Source: Butyrivibrio sp. VCB2006
Lineage (GTDB): Bacteria > Bacillota > Clostridia > Lachnospirales > Lachnospiraceae
DNA length: 43,955 nt
Direction: 5' to 3'
NCBI RefSeq assembly: GCF_000420945.1
Contig: NZ_ATVX01000023.1
Span: forward strand, 1 to 43,955
Position numbers and translations under genes: made by a program. Positions 16,612-24,885 of this stretch are shown here, one piece after another. The first letter of the stretch is position 1, and each line of letters begins with the position of its first letter. The notes under the pieces are model-generated. The model searched no databases and had not been told where the DNA came from. It saw only the letters and a program-made list of their open reading frames with translations.

Positions 16612-17439
16612 ATGAATTTTCATATTATGACTCTTTTCCCTGAGATGATTATGGGAAGCTTATCCAGTAGTATTACAGGAAGAGCAAGCGATAAGGGATA
16701 TATTTCTTTTAACGCAGTAAACATCAGAGATTTTTCTACAGACAAACATCATAAGGTTGACGATTATACATATGGAGGCGGTGCTGGTATGCTTATGCAG
16801 GCACAGCCTATTTATGATTGCTATAAATCTATTGAAAAAGATATCCTTGATAAGGGCGGAAAGGCACCGAGAGTAATTTATGTTACTCCTCAGGGGGCCG
16901 TATTTAACCAGAAAATGGCCCAGAAACTTGCTAGGGAAGAAAATCTTGTTTTCCTTTGCGGACATTATGAAGGCGTAGATGAAAGGGTTCTTGAAGAAAT
17001 AGTTACTGATTACGTATCAATCGGTGATTATGTATTAACCGGCGGTGAGCTACCGGCCATGGTAATGATTGACGCCATATCAAGACTTGTTCCGGGTGTT
17101 CTTAACAATGATGAGTCAGCAATGACAGAAAGCTTTAACAATAATCTTCTGGAATATCCGCAGTATTCAAGACCGGAAGAATGGATGGGCAAAAAAGTGC
17201 CGCCTGTTCTTTTGTCCGGGGATCACAAAAAGGTTGACGAGTGGAGACTTGAAAAATCCATTGAGAGAACCAAGGAAAGACGTCCGGATCTATATGAAAT
17301 CTGGCTTTTGGAGAATCCACCCAAACCAGAGAAAAAGAAGCGAAGGAAACGTAGTAAAACGGCGCAGGATATACAAGAGAGTAATGCTGCGGATGAGGTT
17401 ATAGGAACAGATAATAGCAAAGATATTATGGAGAAATAA
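16612..17439 (+). CDS. trmD: tRNA (guanine-N1-)-methyltransferase TrmD
   Basis: A 275-residue SPOUT methyltransferase that adds the N1 methyl to G37 of tRNAs, preventing +1 frameshifts. Motifs: MTLFPEM at the start, DDYTYGGGAGMLMQAQP, and the trefoil-knot segment SIGDYVLTGGELPAMVMIDA (about 137-156) that binds S-adenosylmethionine. Usual length is about 230-250. The extra C-terminal stretch (about 240-275) is a highly basic KKKRRKR patch followed by an acidic tail, not part of the known fold and perhaps RNA-contacting. GAGAGG precedes the ATG. rimM starts directly after the stop, in the reverse order from B. subtilis. Confidence 0.96.
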   Translation: MNFHIMTLFPEMIMGSLSSSITGRASDKGYISFNAVNIRDFSTDKHHKVDDYTYGGGAGMLMQAQPIYDCYKSIEKDILDKGGKAPRVIYVTPQGAVFNQKMAQKLAREENLVFLCGHYEGVDERVLEEIVTDYVSIGDYVLTGGELPAMVMIDAISRLVPGVLNNDESAMTESFNNNLLEYPQYSRPEEWMGKKVPPVLLSGDHKKVDEWRLEKSIERTKERRPDLYEIWLLENPPKPEKKKRRKRSKTAQDIQESNAADEVIGTDNSKDIMEK

Positions 17440-17952
17440 ATGACAGATAGATTTCAGGTAGGAGTAATTGCTTCAACACACGGACTTCAGGGAGAAGTTA
17501 ATGTTTTTCCCACAACAGAGGATCCTAACAGATTTAAAAAGCTTAAAAAGGTGACACTTCACACTCAAAGAGGTGAGGAGCTTGAACTTGATGTTCAGAG
17601 TGCCAGATTTTTTAAGAAGTTCGTTATTGTTAAATTTAAGCAGTTTAACAATATCAATGAAGTTGAGAAGTTCAGAGGATGTGAACTTACTATAGACAGA
17701 AAAGACGCAATTAAGCTTGAACCGGGAGAGTATTATTGTGCCGATATCATGGGACTTGATATTGTGGACGAGGATGGAAATAAGCTGGGCGTAATTTCTG
17801 ATATAATCCAGACCGGAGCAAATGATGTATATGAGATGACAAGAGAAGGCTCTGATGAAAAGGTATATATTCCTGTCATCAAGGATTGTATTAAAAATAT
17901 AGACCTTGAAAGTGGCAAAATTACAATTCATGTACTTGATGGATTGTTATAA
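17440..17952 (+). CDS. rimM: Ribosome maturation factor RimM
   Basis: A 170-residue 30S assembly factor. The N-terminal RimM beta barrel (about 3-90) opens with QVGVIASTHGLQGEVNVFPTTEDP. The C-terminal PRC-barrel (about 95-168) contains YYCADIMGLDIVDEDG and YIPVIKDCIK. It binds bS19 during 30S head maturation in the family. The ATG abuts the trmD stop (TAAATG) with no spacer, so the pair is translationally coupled. It ends the ribosomal part before the nucleoside cassette. Confidence 0.96.
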   Translation: MTDRFQVGVIASTHGLQGEVNVFPTTEDPNRFKKLKKVTLHTQRGEELELDVQSARFFKKFVIVKFKQFNNINEVEKFRGCELTIDRKDAIKLEPGEYYCADIMGLDIVDEDGNKLGVISDIIQTGANDVYEMTREGSDEKVYIPVIKDCIKNIDLESGKITIHVLDGLL

Positions 17953-17973
17953 TTTTTATATAATTAGGTGCTG

Positions 17974-18002
17974 ATGACTTTTGAGTCAAAATGCATTATA
18001 AT
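17974..18002 (+). promoter_or_regulatory. Candidate promoter of the nucleoside cassette
   Basis: ATGACT (17974-17979), a 17-base spacer and TATAAT (17997-18002). A short palindrome TGACT-TTTG-AGTCA (17975-17988) overlaps the -35 box and could be an operator half-site pair. Predicted leader to the ATG at 18056 is about 47 nt. Confidence 0.5.
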
Positions 18003-18055
18003 ATTTTTGGTGTTTTTGAAAAAAGTAAGTTTTATTGTATTGGGGAAATTCTATT

Positions 18056-18832
18056 ATGGTTGATTATACAGAAGGTGCTGGATATCAGTACCATACTCAT
18101 GTTAAAAAAGGTGATGTAGGAAGATATGTAATCCTTACAGGTGATCCTGGAAGGTGCGAGACTATATCACGTCTCTTTGATAATCCCAGATTTGTTGCTT
18201 ACAACAGAGAATATAATACATATACAGGAACCATCGACGGCGAGATGGTTACTGTTATGTCACATGGTATTGGCGGCGCGTCAACAGCAATTGCTGTTGA
18301 GGAGCTTTATCGTTGCGGCGCTGATACATTTATCAGAATGGGCACATCCGGCGGTATGCAGGATGATGTTATGGGTGGAGATATTGTCATTGCTAACGGT
18401 GCTATCCGTGCAGAAGGTACTTCCAAGGAGTACGCTCCTATAGAATATCCTGCTGTTGCTGATTATAACGTGGTTAATGCTCTTGTTGAGGGTGCTAAGG
18501 AAGCAGGTGCCAAGTACCACGTTGGAGTAGTACAGTGTAAGGATTCATTCTTTGGTCAGCATGAGCCGGAGACTAAGCCTGTTGGTCCTGAGCTTTTATA
18601 CAAGTGGGATGCATGGATCAAGTGCGGAGCTCTTTGTTCTGAGATGGAGTCATCTACACTTTTCATCGTTGGTAATTATTTGAGATGCAGAACTGGTGCG
18701 GTTATGCTCGTTGTAGCTAATCAGGAAAGAGCTAAAAAAGGACTTTCCAATCCTCAGGTACACGAGATGGATGACGTATACCACACAACAATCGGGGCTA
18801 TCAAGCGCCTCATAGCTATGGATAAAGCCTGA
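18056..18832 (+). CDS. udp: Uridine phosphorylase
   Basis: A 258-residue nucleoside phosphorylase of the PNP_UDP_1 family. It cleaves uridine with phosphate to uracil and ribose-1-phosphate. Seen: the phosphate-binding GDPGRC (29-34), GIGGASTAIAVEEL, RMGTSGGMQ, VVQCKDSFFGQHEPE typical of Udp rather than DeoD, and SEMESSTLF near residue 195 that binds the ribose hydroxyls. Start at ATG 18056 behind GGGGA; a longer TTG start at 18035 lacks support. It leads the cassette of transporter and cdd, matching a pyrimidine salvage role. Specificity for uridine over other nucleosides is inferred from motif similarity. Confidence 0.9.
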   Translation: MVDYTEGAGYQYHTHVKKGDVGRYVILTGDPGRCETISRLFDNPRFVAYNREYNTYTGTIDGEMVTVMSHGIGGASTAIAVEELYRCGADTFIRMGTSGGMQDDVMGGDIVIANGAIRAEGTSKEYAPIEYPAVADYNVVNALVEGAKEAGAKYHVGVVQCKDSFFGQHEPETKPVGPELLYKWDAWIKCGALCSEMESSTLFIVGNYLRCRTGAVMLVVANQERAKKGLSNPQVHEMDDVYHTTIGAIKRLIAMDKA

Positions 18833-18880
18833 AAAGGTTTTATTATAAAAAGTCAACTTAATTCAAAATGGAGGGAAATT

Positions 18881-20089
18881 ATGAAAAAGAGACTTTTTGC
18901 AGTACTTATGGCTGCCACAATGGTTGCTTCTCTTGTAGCATGTGGATCAACAGAGACACCTGCAACAACTGAGGAGACAACAGCAACAGAGGCTCCTGCT
19001 ACAACAGAGGCTGCTCCAGCTGATAACGCTGAGGCACCTGCTACAGAAGCAGCTTCAGACATCAAGATTGCTATGATCACAGACTCTGGTGACATCACAG
19101 ATATGTCATTCAACCAGACAACTTATGAGGCATCTGATGCATTCGCTAAGGCTAATGGCCTTGACTTCCAGTACTACAAGCCAACAGAGGATTCTGATGA
19201 GGCTCGTACAGCTGCTTTCAACAACGCTGTAGCTGATGGTTACAATGTAATTGTAGTTCCAGGTTACCTTTTCGCTGGAATGATCGCTTCAGTTGCTGAT
19301 GCTAACCCAGATGTAACAATCATCGCTCTTGACGTTTCACAGGGTGACTTCGAGGGTGCTGGCATGACAACACTTCCTGCTAACGTATGCTCATTCACAT
19401 ACCAGGAAGAGCTTGCTGGTTACATGGCTGGTTATGCTGTAGTTAAGGAAGGCTACAAGAAGCTTGGTTTCCTTGGCGGTATGGCAGTTCCTGCTGTTGT
19501 TCGTTATGGTTACGGTTTCGTTCAGGGTGCTGATGCTGCAGCTACAGAGCTCGGTATCGCTTCTGACGTAGAAGTTAACTATGTATACGGCGGACAGTTC
19601 TTCGGTGACGATGCTGTTACAGCTACAATGGAAACATGGTATTCTAACGGAACAGAGATCGTATTCGCTTGCGGCGGCGGTATCTTCACATCAGCTGGTG
19701 AGGCTGCTAAGAAGGTTGAAGGTAAGGTTGTTGGTGTAGACGTTGACCAGTCTGGCACAATCGATGGACTTTATGGCGAAGGTGTTTGCGTAACATCTGC
19801 TATGAAGGGTCTTGCTGCTACAGTTAACTCAACTCTTACAGATGTAGTTGCTGGTAACTGGGCTGCTCACTCAGGAAAGATCGAGAACCTTGGTATCGTT
19901 TCAGGTGATGATCCATCACTTAACTATGTTCAGCTTCCAACAGAGACATGGTCAATGACAAACTTCACAGTTGACGATTACAAGACTCTTGTTAAGTCAA
20001 TGGCTGATGGCTACGTAACAGTAGATAGCAATATCGATGTTATGCCTACAACAGCAATCAAGGTAACAACATTTGATAACATTCACTAA
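18881..20089 (+). CDS. BMP-family nucleoside-binding lipoprotein of an ABC transporter
   Basis: A 402-residue surface lipoprotein. The signal peptide ends in the lipobox LVAC with Cys21 as the lipidated residue. A low-complexity linker rich in Thr, Glu, Ala and Pro (about 22-60) tethers a BMP/PnrA-like periplasmic-binding fold starting at IKIAMITDSGDITDMSFNQ. BMP proteins bind purine or pyrimidine nucleosides. GGAGGGAAA precedes the ATG. Codon use is far more biased (ACA, GCT, TAC, GTA) than in neighbouring genes, which suggests very high expression. A strong terminator follows, so the binding protein is likely made in excess over the ATPase and permeases. Confidence 0.92.
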   Translation: MKKRLFAVLMAATMVASLVACGSTETPATTEETTATEAPATTEAAPADNAEAPATEAASDIKIAMITDSGDITDMSFNQTTYEASDAFAKANGLDFQYYKPTEDSDEARTAAFNNAVADGYNVIVVPGYLFAGMIASVADANPDVTIIALDVSQGDFEGAGMTTLPANVCSFTYQEELAGYMAGYAVVKEGYKKLGFLGGMAVPAVVRYGYGFVQGADAAATELGIASDVEVNYVYGGQFFGDDAVTATMETWYSNGTEIVFACGGGIFTSAGEAAKKVEGKVVGVDVDQSGTIDGLYGEGVCVTSAMKGLAATVNSTLTDVVAGNWAAHSGKIENLGIVSGDDPSLNYVQLPTETWSMTNFTVDDYKTLVKSMADGYVTVDSNIDVMPTTAIKVTTFDNIH

Positions 20090-20117
20090 TTTAATATTAG
20101 TCATCATGTTGTTCTTC

Positions 20118-20149
20118 AAAAGGGAAGGAACTTATTCCTTCCCTTTTTT
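20118..20149 (+). terminator. Rho-independent terminator between binding-protein and ATPase genes
   Basis: A perfect 13-bp stem, AAAAGGGAAGGAA (20118-20130) with TTCCTTCCCTTTT (20135-20147), a 4-nt loop and a short T tail. Partial read-through would set a high binding-protein to membrane-component ratio. I saw no convincing promoter between it and the ATPase gene at 20244. Confidence 0.9.
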
Positions 20150-20243
20150 CAACAAGAACATAGTAATTTCTATTACCCTTGGTTGTAGTGGGAATTGTTA
20201 TGGTTTTGCCATGAAAAAATTTTGTTAGGAAGGTGTTTTTATT

Positions 20244-21785
20244 ATGGATGATTATGTAATTGAGATGTTGCATATCACAAAAGAGTTTCCTGGCATAATT
20301 GCAAATGATGATATCACTTTGCAGTTAAAGAAAGGTGAGATTCATGCGCTTCTTGGGGAGAATGGCGCAGGAAAATCGACTCTTATGAGCGTCCTGTTTG
20401 GACTTTATACACCAGAGAAGGGTGTTATCAAGAAGGATGGCAAGGAGGTTACTATCAAGAACCCTAATGATGCTACAGATCTTGGTATCGGTATGGTTCA
20501 TCAGCATTTCATGCTGGTAGATACCTTTTCAGTTCTTGATAATATTATTCTTGGTGCAGAGCCTAGTAAATTTGGCTTTTTGACCAAGAAAGAGGCTAAG
20601 AAAAAGGTACTTGCTCTTTCTGATAAGTATAATCTGAAGGTTGATCCTGATGCTCTCATTGAGGATATTACCGTTGGTATGCAGCAGCGTGTTGAGATTC
20701 TTAAGATGCTTTACAGAGATAATGACATCCTTATTTTCGATGAGCCTACAGCTGTGCTTACACCACAGGAAATCGATGAGCTTATGAAGATCATGAAGAA
20801 TCTTGCTGCTGAAGGTAAGTCAATTCTCTTCATTACTCACAAGCTTAATGAGATCATGGAAGTTGCAGATCGTTGTACAATCCTTAGAAGAGGTAAGTAT
20901 ATCGGTACTGTTAACGTCGCAGATACAACCAAGGAAGAACTTTCTTCAATGATGGTAGGCCGTGATGTTAAATTTGCGGTTGATAAGGAAGAAGCTAAGC
21001 CTGGTAAAGAAATTCTTAGAGTTGAGAATGTTTGTGTTAAGAGTAAGATTCACCAGAATGACTCTGTTCACAACGTATCTTTCAACGTAAGAGAGGGCGA
21101 AATCGTTTGTATTGCCGGTATTGATGGAAATGGACAGACTGAGTTTATCGGTGCTCTTACCGGCCTTGATGATATCTCAAGCGGAACTATCAAGTTCATG
21201 GGAGATGATATTACTCATAAGTCAATCAGATACAAGAATACTCACGGAATGAGCCATGTTCCTGAGGATAGACACAAGCACGGTCTTGTTCTTGACTACA
21301 CTCTTGAAGAGAACATGATTCTTCAGAGATATTTTGAGCCTGAGTTCTCCAAGCATGGCTTTATTAAGAAGAATGAGATGAGAGCATACTCTGATAAACT
21401 TACTGAGGAGTTCGATGTAAGAAGCGGTCGCGGTGCTCAGACAATAGTAAGATCTATGTCCGGTGGTAACCAGCAGAAGGCAATCATTGCCAGAGAGATG
21501 GACAGAGATCATAAGCTTCTTGTTGCTGTTCAGCCTACAAGAGGTCTTGACGTTGGTGCTATTGAGTACATTCACAAAGAAATCGTTAAACAGCGTGACG
21601 AAGGATGCGCTATTTTGCTTGTTTCTCTTGAACTTGACGAGGTTATGAATCTTTCAGACAGAATCCTCGTTATGCACGATGGAGAAATTGCCGGAGAGGT
21701 TGATCCTAAGAATACAACTCTCCAGGAACTTGGCCTTTATATGTCAGGAGCCAAGCATGATGAGAGAAAGGAGGTATTTAGGTGA
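20244..21785 (+). CDS. Nucleoside ABC transporter ATP-binding protein (two ABC domains)
   Basis: A 513-residue ATPase with two fused ABC domains, as in sugar and nucleoside importers of the RbsA/YufO type. The first domain has Walker A LLGENGAGKSTL and Walker B with DEPTAVLTPQE. The second has the degenerate P-loop GIDGNGQTE and the signature SMSGGNQQKAIIAREMDR, with QPTRGLDVGA in place of the usual DEPT Walker B. It drives import together with the two permeases that follow and the lipoprotein before it. AGGAAGGTG precedes the ATG. The TGA stop overlaps the next ATG. Confidence 0.94.
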   Translation: MDDYVIEMLHITKEFPGIIANDDITLQLKKGEIHALLGENGAGKSTLMSVLFGLYTPEKGVIKKDGKEVTIKNPNDATDLGIGMVHQHFMLVDTFSVLDNIILGAEPSKFGFLTKKEAKKKVLALSDKYNLKVDPDALIEDITVGMQQRVEILKMLYRDNDILIFDEPTAVLTPQEIDELMKIMKNLAAEGKSILFITHKLNEIMEVADRCTILRRGKYIGTVNVADTTKEELSSMMVGRDVKFAVDKEEAKPGKEILRVENVCVKSKIHQNDSVHNVSFNVREGEIVCIAGIDGNGQTEFIGALTGLDDISSGTIKFMGDDITHKSIRYKNTHGMSHVPEDRHKHGLVLDYTLEENMILQRYFEPEFSKHGFIKKNEMRAYSDKLTEEFDVRSGRGAQTIVRSMSGGNQQKAIIAREMDRDHKLLVAVQPTRGLDVGAIEYIHKEIVKQRDEGCAILLVSLELDEVMNLSDRILVMHDGEIAGEVDPKNTTLQELGLYMSGAKHDERKEVFR

Positions 21786-22927
21786 TGAAAGATAAAACTA
21801 GTTTCTTTAAGAAGCCTGCAGTTCAGACTATCTTAGCATCTATCCTTTGTGCCGTTCTCGGAATCATTTTAGGTTATATTATTCTACTTTGCATGAATCC
21901 TGCTCATGCAACAGAAGGTATGGTAGCGATTTTAAGGAATTTCTTTAAGTTTAGTGGTAAGCCTCAGCAACTGTGGTATTACCTTGGATCAACCCTTGTT
22001 AAGGCTGTTCCTGTAATCCTTTGCTCAGAAGCTATTCTTTTTGCTTACAAGGCAGGCCTTTTCAATATTGGTGTTGCCGGACAGTATACAATAGGAATTC
22101 TTACAAGCCTTTATACATCACTGGCTCTTGGCTGGAATTGGTTTTTCTGCCTTCTTGCAGCAGTTGTTGCCGGAGCACTTTGGGGTGCTATCTGCGGATT
22201 CTTCAAGGCTTTTTGTAACGTTAACGAAGTTATTGCCGGTATCATGCTTAACTGGATTTCTCTTTACCTTTGCAATATTATCCTTGGTAATGAGACATGT
22301 ATGAATACAACCAAGTCCGAGACTTATGATATTGCAGCCAAGAACCCTTCAGGTATTCTTCCCGGATTTATGCAGGGAGTATTCGGAAATAATCAGTACA
22401 TGACAATTGCTGTTCCTTTAACAGTCCTTGTAGCCATAGTTATTCTTGTTATTCTTAGCAAGACAACTTTTGGTTATGAGCTTAAGGCTACAGGTCATAA
22501 TAAGGATGCTGCAAAGTATGCCGGAATGAATGCTAAGAGAAATATTATTCTCACTTTAATGATTTCCGGAGCTATTGCCGGACTTGCAGCTTCACTTTAC
22601 TATCTGACAAGTATTGAGCATTACAAGATTGCTTCATCAGTTCCTGGAATGGGCTTTAATGGTATCGCTGTTGCGTTCCTTGGAGGACTTCATCCTATCG
22701 GAGCTATTGTGGCAGGTCTTTTCGTTGAGTACATTACTCTTGGCGGTCAGTACCTCAACACCAACTACTTCAATCCACAGGTTGCTGATCTTATGATTGC
22801 TATTATTATTTACCTCTGCGGATTTGTATTATTCTTTAAAACTATTATCAATAAGCCTAAGAAAGTTCAGAAGGTTACTTCTGATGCTGATAAAAAGGAT
22901 GAGGCTAAGAAGGAGGTGCAGAGATGA
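21785..22927 (+). CDS. Nucleoside ABC transporter permease 1
   Basis: A 380-residue membrane protein with about nine or ten hydrophobic segments (BPD_transp_2 family). FNIGVAGQYTIG and NVNEVIAGIMLNWISLYL are hallmark loops of the YufP/NupB-type permease that pairs with BMP binding proteins. A short cytoplasmic tail is lysine-rich. AAAGGAGG lies ten bases before the ATG, which overlaps the ATPase stop (TGATG); a GTG three bases upstream is an alternative. It forms the channel with permease 2. Confidence 0.92.
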   Translation: MKDKTSFFKKPAVQTILASILCAVLGIILGYIILLCMNPAHATEGMVAILRNFFKFSGKPQQLWYYLGSTLVKAVPVILCSEAILFAYKAGLFNIGVAGQYTIGILTSLYTSLALGWNWFFCLLAAVVAGALWGAICGFFKAFCNVNEVIAGIMLNWISLYLCNIILGNETCMNTTKSETYDIAAKNPSGILPGFMQGVFGNNQYMTIAVPLTVLVAIVILVILSKTTFGYELKATGHNKDAAKYAGMNAKRNIILTLMISGAIAGLAASLYYLTSIEHYKIASSVPGMGFNGIAVAFLGGLHPIGAIVAGLFVEYITLGGQYLNTNYFNPQVADLMIAIIIYLCGFVLFFKTIINKPKKVQKVTSDADKKDEAKKEVQR

Positions 22928-23868
22928 TTCTACTGATTCAATATACTCTGATCTTCTCAGCAGTACTTATTCTTGTTGCTCTTGGCGGTATGTTCTCAGA
23001 GCGAAGCGGTATTATCAACCTGGGACTTGAAGGAATTATGGTATTCGGAGCTATGGCAGGAGCTATGGTTATGGTTCTTTTACCTGAGAGTGCTTCAAAG
23101 TTCACTATTGTTGTACTTACACTTCTTGCAGCAGCAGTAGCTGGTATGCTGTCATCACTCTTAATTGGTGTAGCCTGTATTTATTTCAAAGCTGATCAGA
23201 CACTTATCGGAACAGCCGTTAACATGCTGGCGACAGCTGCAGCTACAGTTATAGTTAAGGCCTTTAACACTAATCGTTCTAATGGATCAGATTTCTCTGC
23301 CAAGCTTGACTATGTAAGAGGCCATGATGCTTTCATGTTTAATGTGGGTGCACTTCAGCTTAGCTGGTTTGTTGTTGTAGCAGCAGTGCTTCTTGCGGCA
23401 GCAATTATTTTCTTCTATAAGACTAAGTTTGCACTTAGACTGCGTGCCTGCGGTGAGCATCCTCAGGCTGCGGATTCTGTAGGAATCAATGTATATGCCA
23501 TGAGATATTCAGGAGTTCTTTTATCAGGATTCCTTGCAGGACTTGGCGGTATCATCTATATCGCAGCTGCTAATTCAACCTGGCACTTTGATTATGGTGT
23601 TGCCGGAGCTGGATTCCTTGCTCTCGCAGTTATGATCTTTGGCCAGTGGAAACCTGAGAGAATAGCTTGGTCAGCAATACTTTTTGCTGTGTTTAGGTCA
23701 CTTTCAAACGTATACATGGGAATTGATTTCCTTCATGCACTTAAGATTCCAGGAACTGTTTATAACATGTTCCCTTATATAGTTTCACTTATCGTTCTTG
23801 CATTTACATCTCAGAAGTCAAGAGCACCTAAGGCTGAAGGTATTCCATATGATAAGGGGTCAAGATAA
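22924..23868 (+). CDS. Nucleoside ABC transporter permease 2
   Basis: A 314-residue BPD_transp_2 permease with about eight hydrophobic segments. ERSGIINLGLEGIMVFGAMAG is the family hallmark, and LRACGEHPQAADSVGINVY is the cytoplasmic coupling loop. It is the smaller partner (YufQ/NupC-type). The start overlaps the stop of permease 1 in ATGA behind AAGGAGGTG, so the subunits are coupled. cdd follows three bases after the stop. Confidence 0.92.
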   Translation: MILLIQYTLIFSAVLILVALGGMFSERSGIINLGLEGIMVFGAMAGAMVMVLLPESASKFTIVVLTLLAAAVAGMLSSLLIGVACIYFKADQTLIGTAVNMLATAAATVIVKAFNTNRSNGSDFSAKLDYVRGHDAFMFNVGALQLSWFVVVAAVLLAAAIIFFYKTKFALRLRACGEHPQAADSVGINVYAMRYSGVLLSGFLAGLGGIIYIAAANSTWHFDYGVAGAGFLALAVMIFGQWKPERIAWSAILFAVFRSLSNVYMGIDFLHALKIPGTVYNMFPYIVSLIVLAFTSQKSRAPKAEGIPYDKGSR

Positions 23869-23871
23869 TTT

Positions 23872-24303
23872 ATGACTAATGAAGAAATGAAGAGCCTTAT
23901 TGCTAAGGCACTGGACATGAGAAACTTTTCTTATGCTCCATATTCACAATATAAAGTTGGAGCAGCACTTCTTGCTGCTGATGGCACTGTATATACAGGT
24001 TGCAATATAGAAAATGCAGCCTACACACCATCAAACTGCGCTGAGAGAACGGCATTTTTTAAGGCTGTAAGCGAAGGCGTTAAAGAGTTCAAGGCTATCG
24101 CAATTTGCGGCGGCAAAGAGGGAGCGGATGTACTTGATGATTGCAGCCCATGCGGCGTATGCAGACAGGTAATGAGTGAATTTTGCGATGATGAGTTTAT
24201 TATTATCTGTGCTAAGTCTTTGGACGACTTTACAGTTTGTACATTGCCTGAGTGTTTGCCTGACAGATTTGGACCTTCTAACTTAATTAGGCCAAAAATG
24301 TAA
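23872..24303 (+). CDS. cdd: Cytidine deaminase
   Basis: A 143-residue homotetrameric-type enzyme that turns cytidine and deoxycytidine into uridine and deoxyuridine. The zinc site is visible: Cys56-Ala-Glu58 (catalytic glutamate) and Cys94-x2-Cys97 in PCGVC. The substrate-binding GCNIENAAYTPSNCAER motif is intact. Its product uridine is the substrate of Udp at the front of the same cassette, so imported cytidine would flow through both. It lies three bases after the permease stop and is probably the last gene of the operon. Confidence 0.96.
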   Translation: MTNEEMKSLIAKALDMRNFSYAPYSQYKVGAALLAADGTVYTGCNIENAAYTPSNCAERTAFFKAVSEGVKEFKAIAICGGKEGADVLDDCSPCGVCRQVMSEFCDDEFIIICAKSLDDFTVCTLPECLPDRFGPSNLIRPKM

Positions 24304-24309
24304 TTTGTA

Positions 24310-24339
24310 TTGACTTATTCATGGTCGTTATGGTATAGT
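24310..24339 (+). promoter_or_regulatory. Promoter of rplS
   Basis: TTGACT (24310-24315), an 18-base spacer and TATAGT (24334-24339) with an upstream TG giving an extended -10. A second TATAGT overlaps at 24339-24344. Predicted leader is about 92 nt. Confidence 0.7.
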
Positions 24340-24345
24340 ATAGTA

Positions 24346-24437
24346 CGTTGTGACAATCAGACGGTCCTCTGCTATAACATTTAACCCATTAACTATCACG
24401 TTTATGGCAAGAACGTCCATAGAATAGGAGAAAAGAT
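24346..24437 (+). ncRNA. Possible structured leader of rplS (L19 leader candidate)
   Basis: The 92-nt leader is long for this compact region. It contains partly complementary segments: TATGG/CCATA (24401-24423) and ACG..GTGA with TCACGT. L19 autoregulatory leaders are known in Firmicutes. I could not match the consensus with confidence, so this rests on position and weak pairing only. Confidence 0.3.
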
Positions 24438-24788
24438 ATGAGTACAATTATCGAAGAGCTCGAGAAAGAGCAGCTGAACGCTAATGCGCCTCAGTTCAAC
24501 ACAGGTGATACTGTAAGAGTACACGCTAAGATTAAGGAAGGAAACCGTGAAAGAGTTCAGGTTTTTGAGGGAACTGTTAAGAAGATCCAGGGCGGTAGCA
24601 ACCGTACAACTTTCACAGTAAGAAAAGAGTCTTACGGTGTTGGCGTTGAGAAGACATGGCCACTTCACTCACCTATCGTTGAGAAGGTAGAGGTTGTTAG
24701 AAGAGGTAAGGTAAGAAGAGCTAAGCTGAACTACCTTAAGGGACTTACAGGTAAGAAAGCTAAGGTTAAGGAACTTGTTACCAGATAA
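24438..24788 (+). CDS. rplS: Large ribosomal subunit protein bL19
   Basis: A 116-residue basic protein with [20 protein letters not shown] and [31 protein letters not shown], both diagnostic of bL19. It sits at the 30S-50S interface. AGGAGAAAAG precedes the ATG. In B. subtilis it follows trmD directly; here the nucleoside cassette lies between. It has its own promoter and terminator. Confidence 0.97.
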   Translation: MSTIIEELEKEQLNANAPQFNTGDTVRVHAKIKEGNRERVQVFEGTVKKIQGGSNRTTFTVRKESYGVGVEKTWPLHSPIVEKVEVVRRGKVRRAKLNYLKGLTGKKAKVKELVTR

Positions 24789-24797
24789 TTTGTTTAT

Positions 24798-24835
24798 AAA
24801 GAGGCAGTTACTTTTTAGTAATTGCCTCTTTTTTT
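24798..24835 (+). terminator. Rho-independent terminator after rplS
   Basis: AAAGAGGCAGTTACT (24798-24812) pairs with AGTAATTGCCTCTTT (24817-24831) with one G-T pair around a TTTT loop. T residues follow. The stem core nearly repeats that of the acpP terminator. Confidence 0.93.
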
Positions 24836-24885
24836 ACAATTTGAGAAAATATATATAAATAAATCAAAAGGGGAGCATTTTTAAG

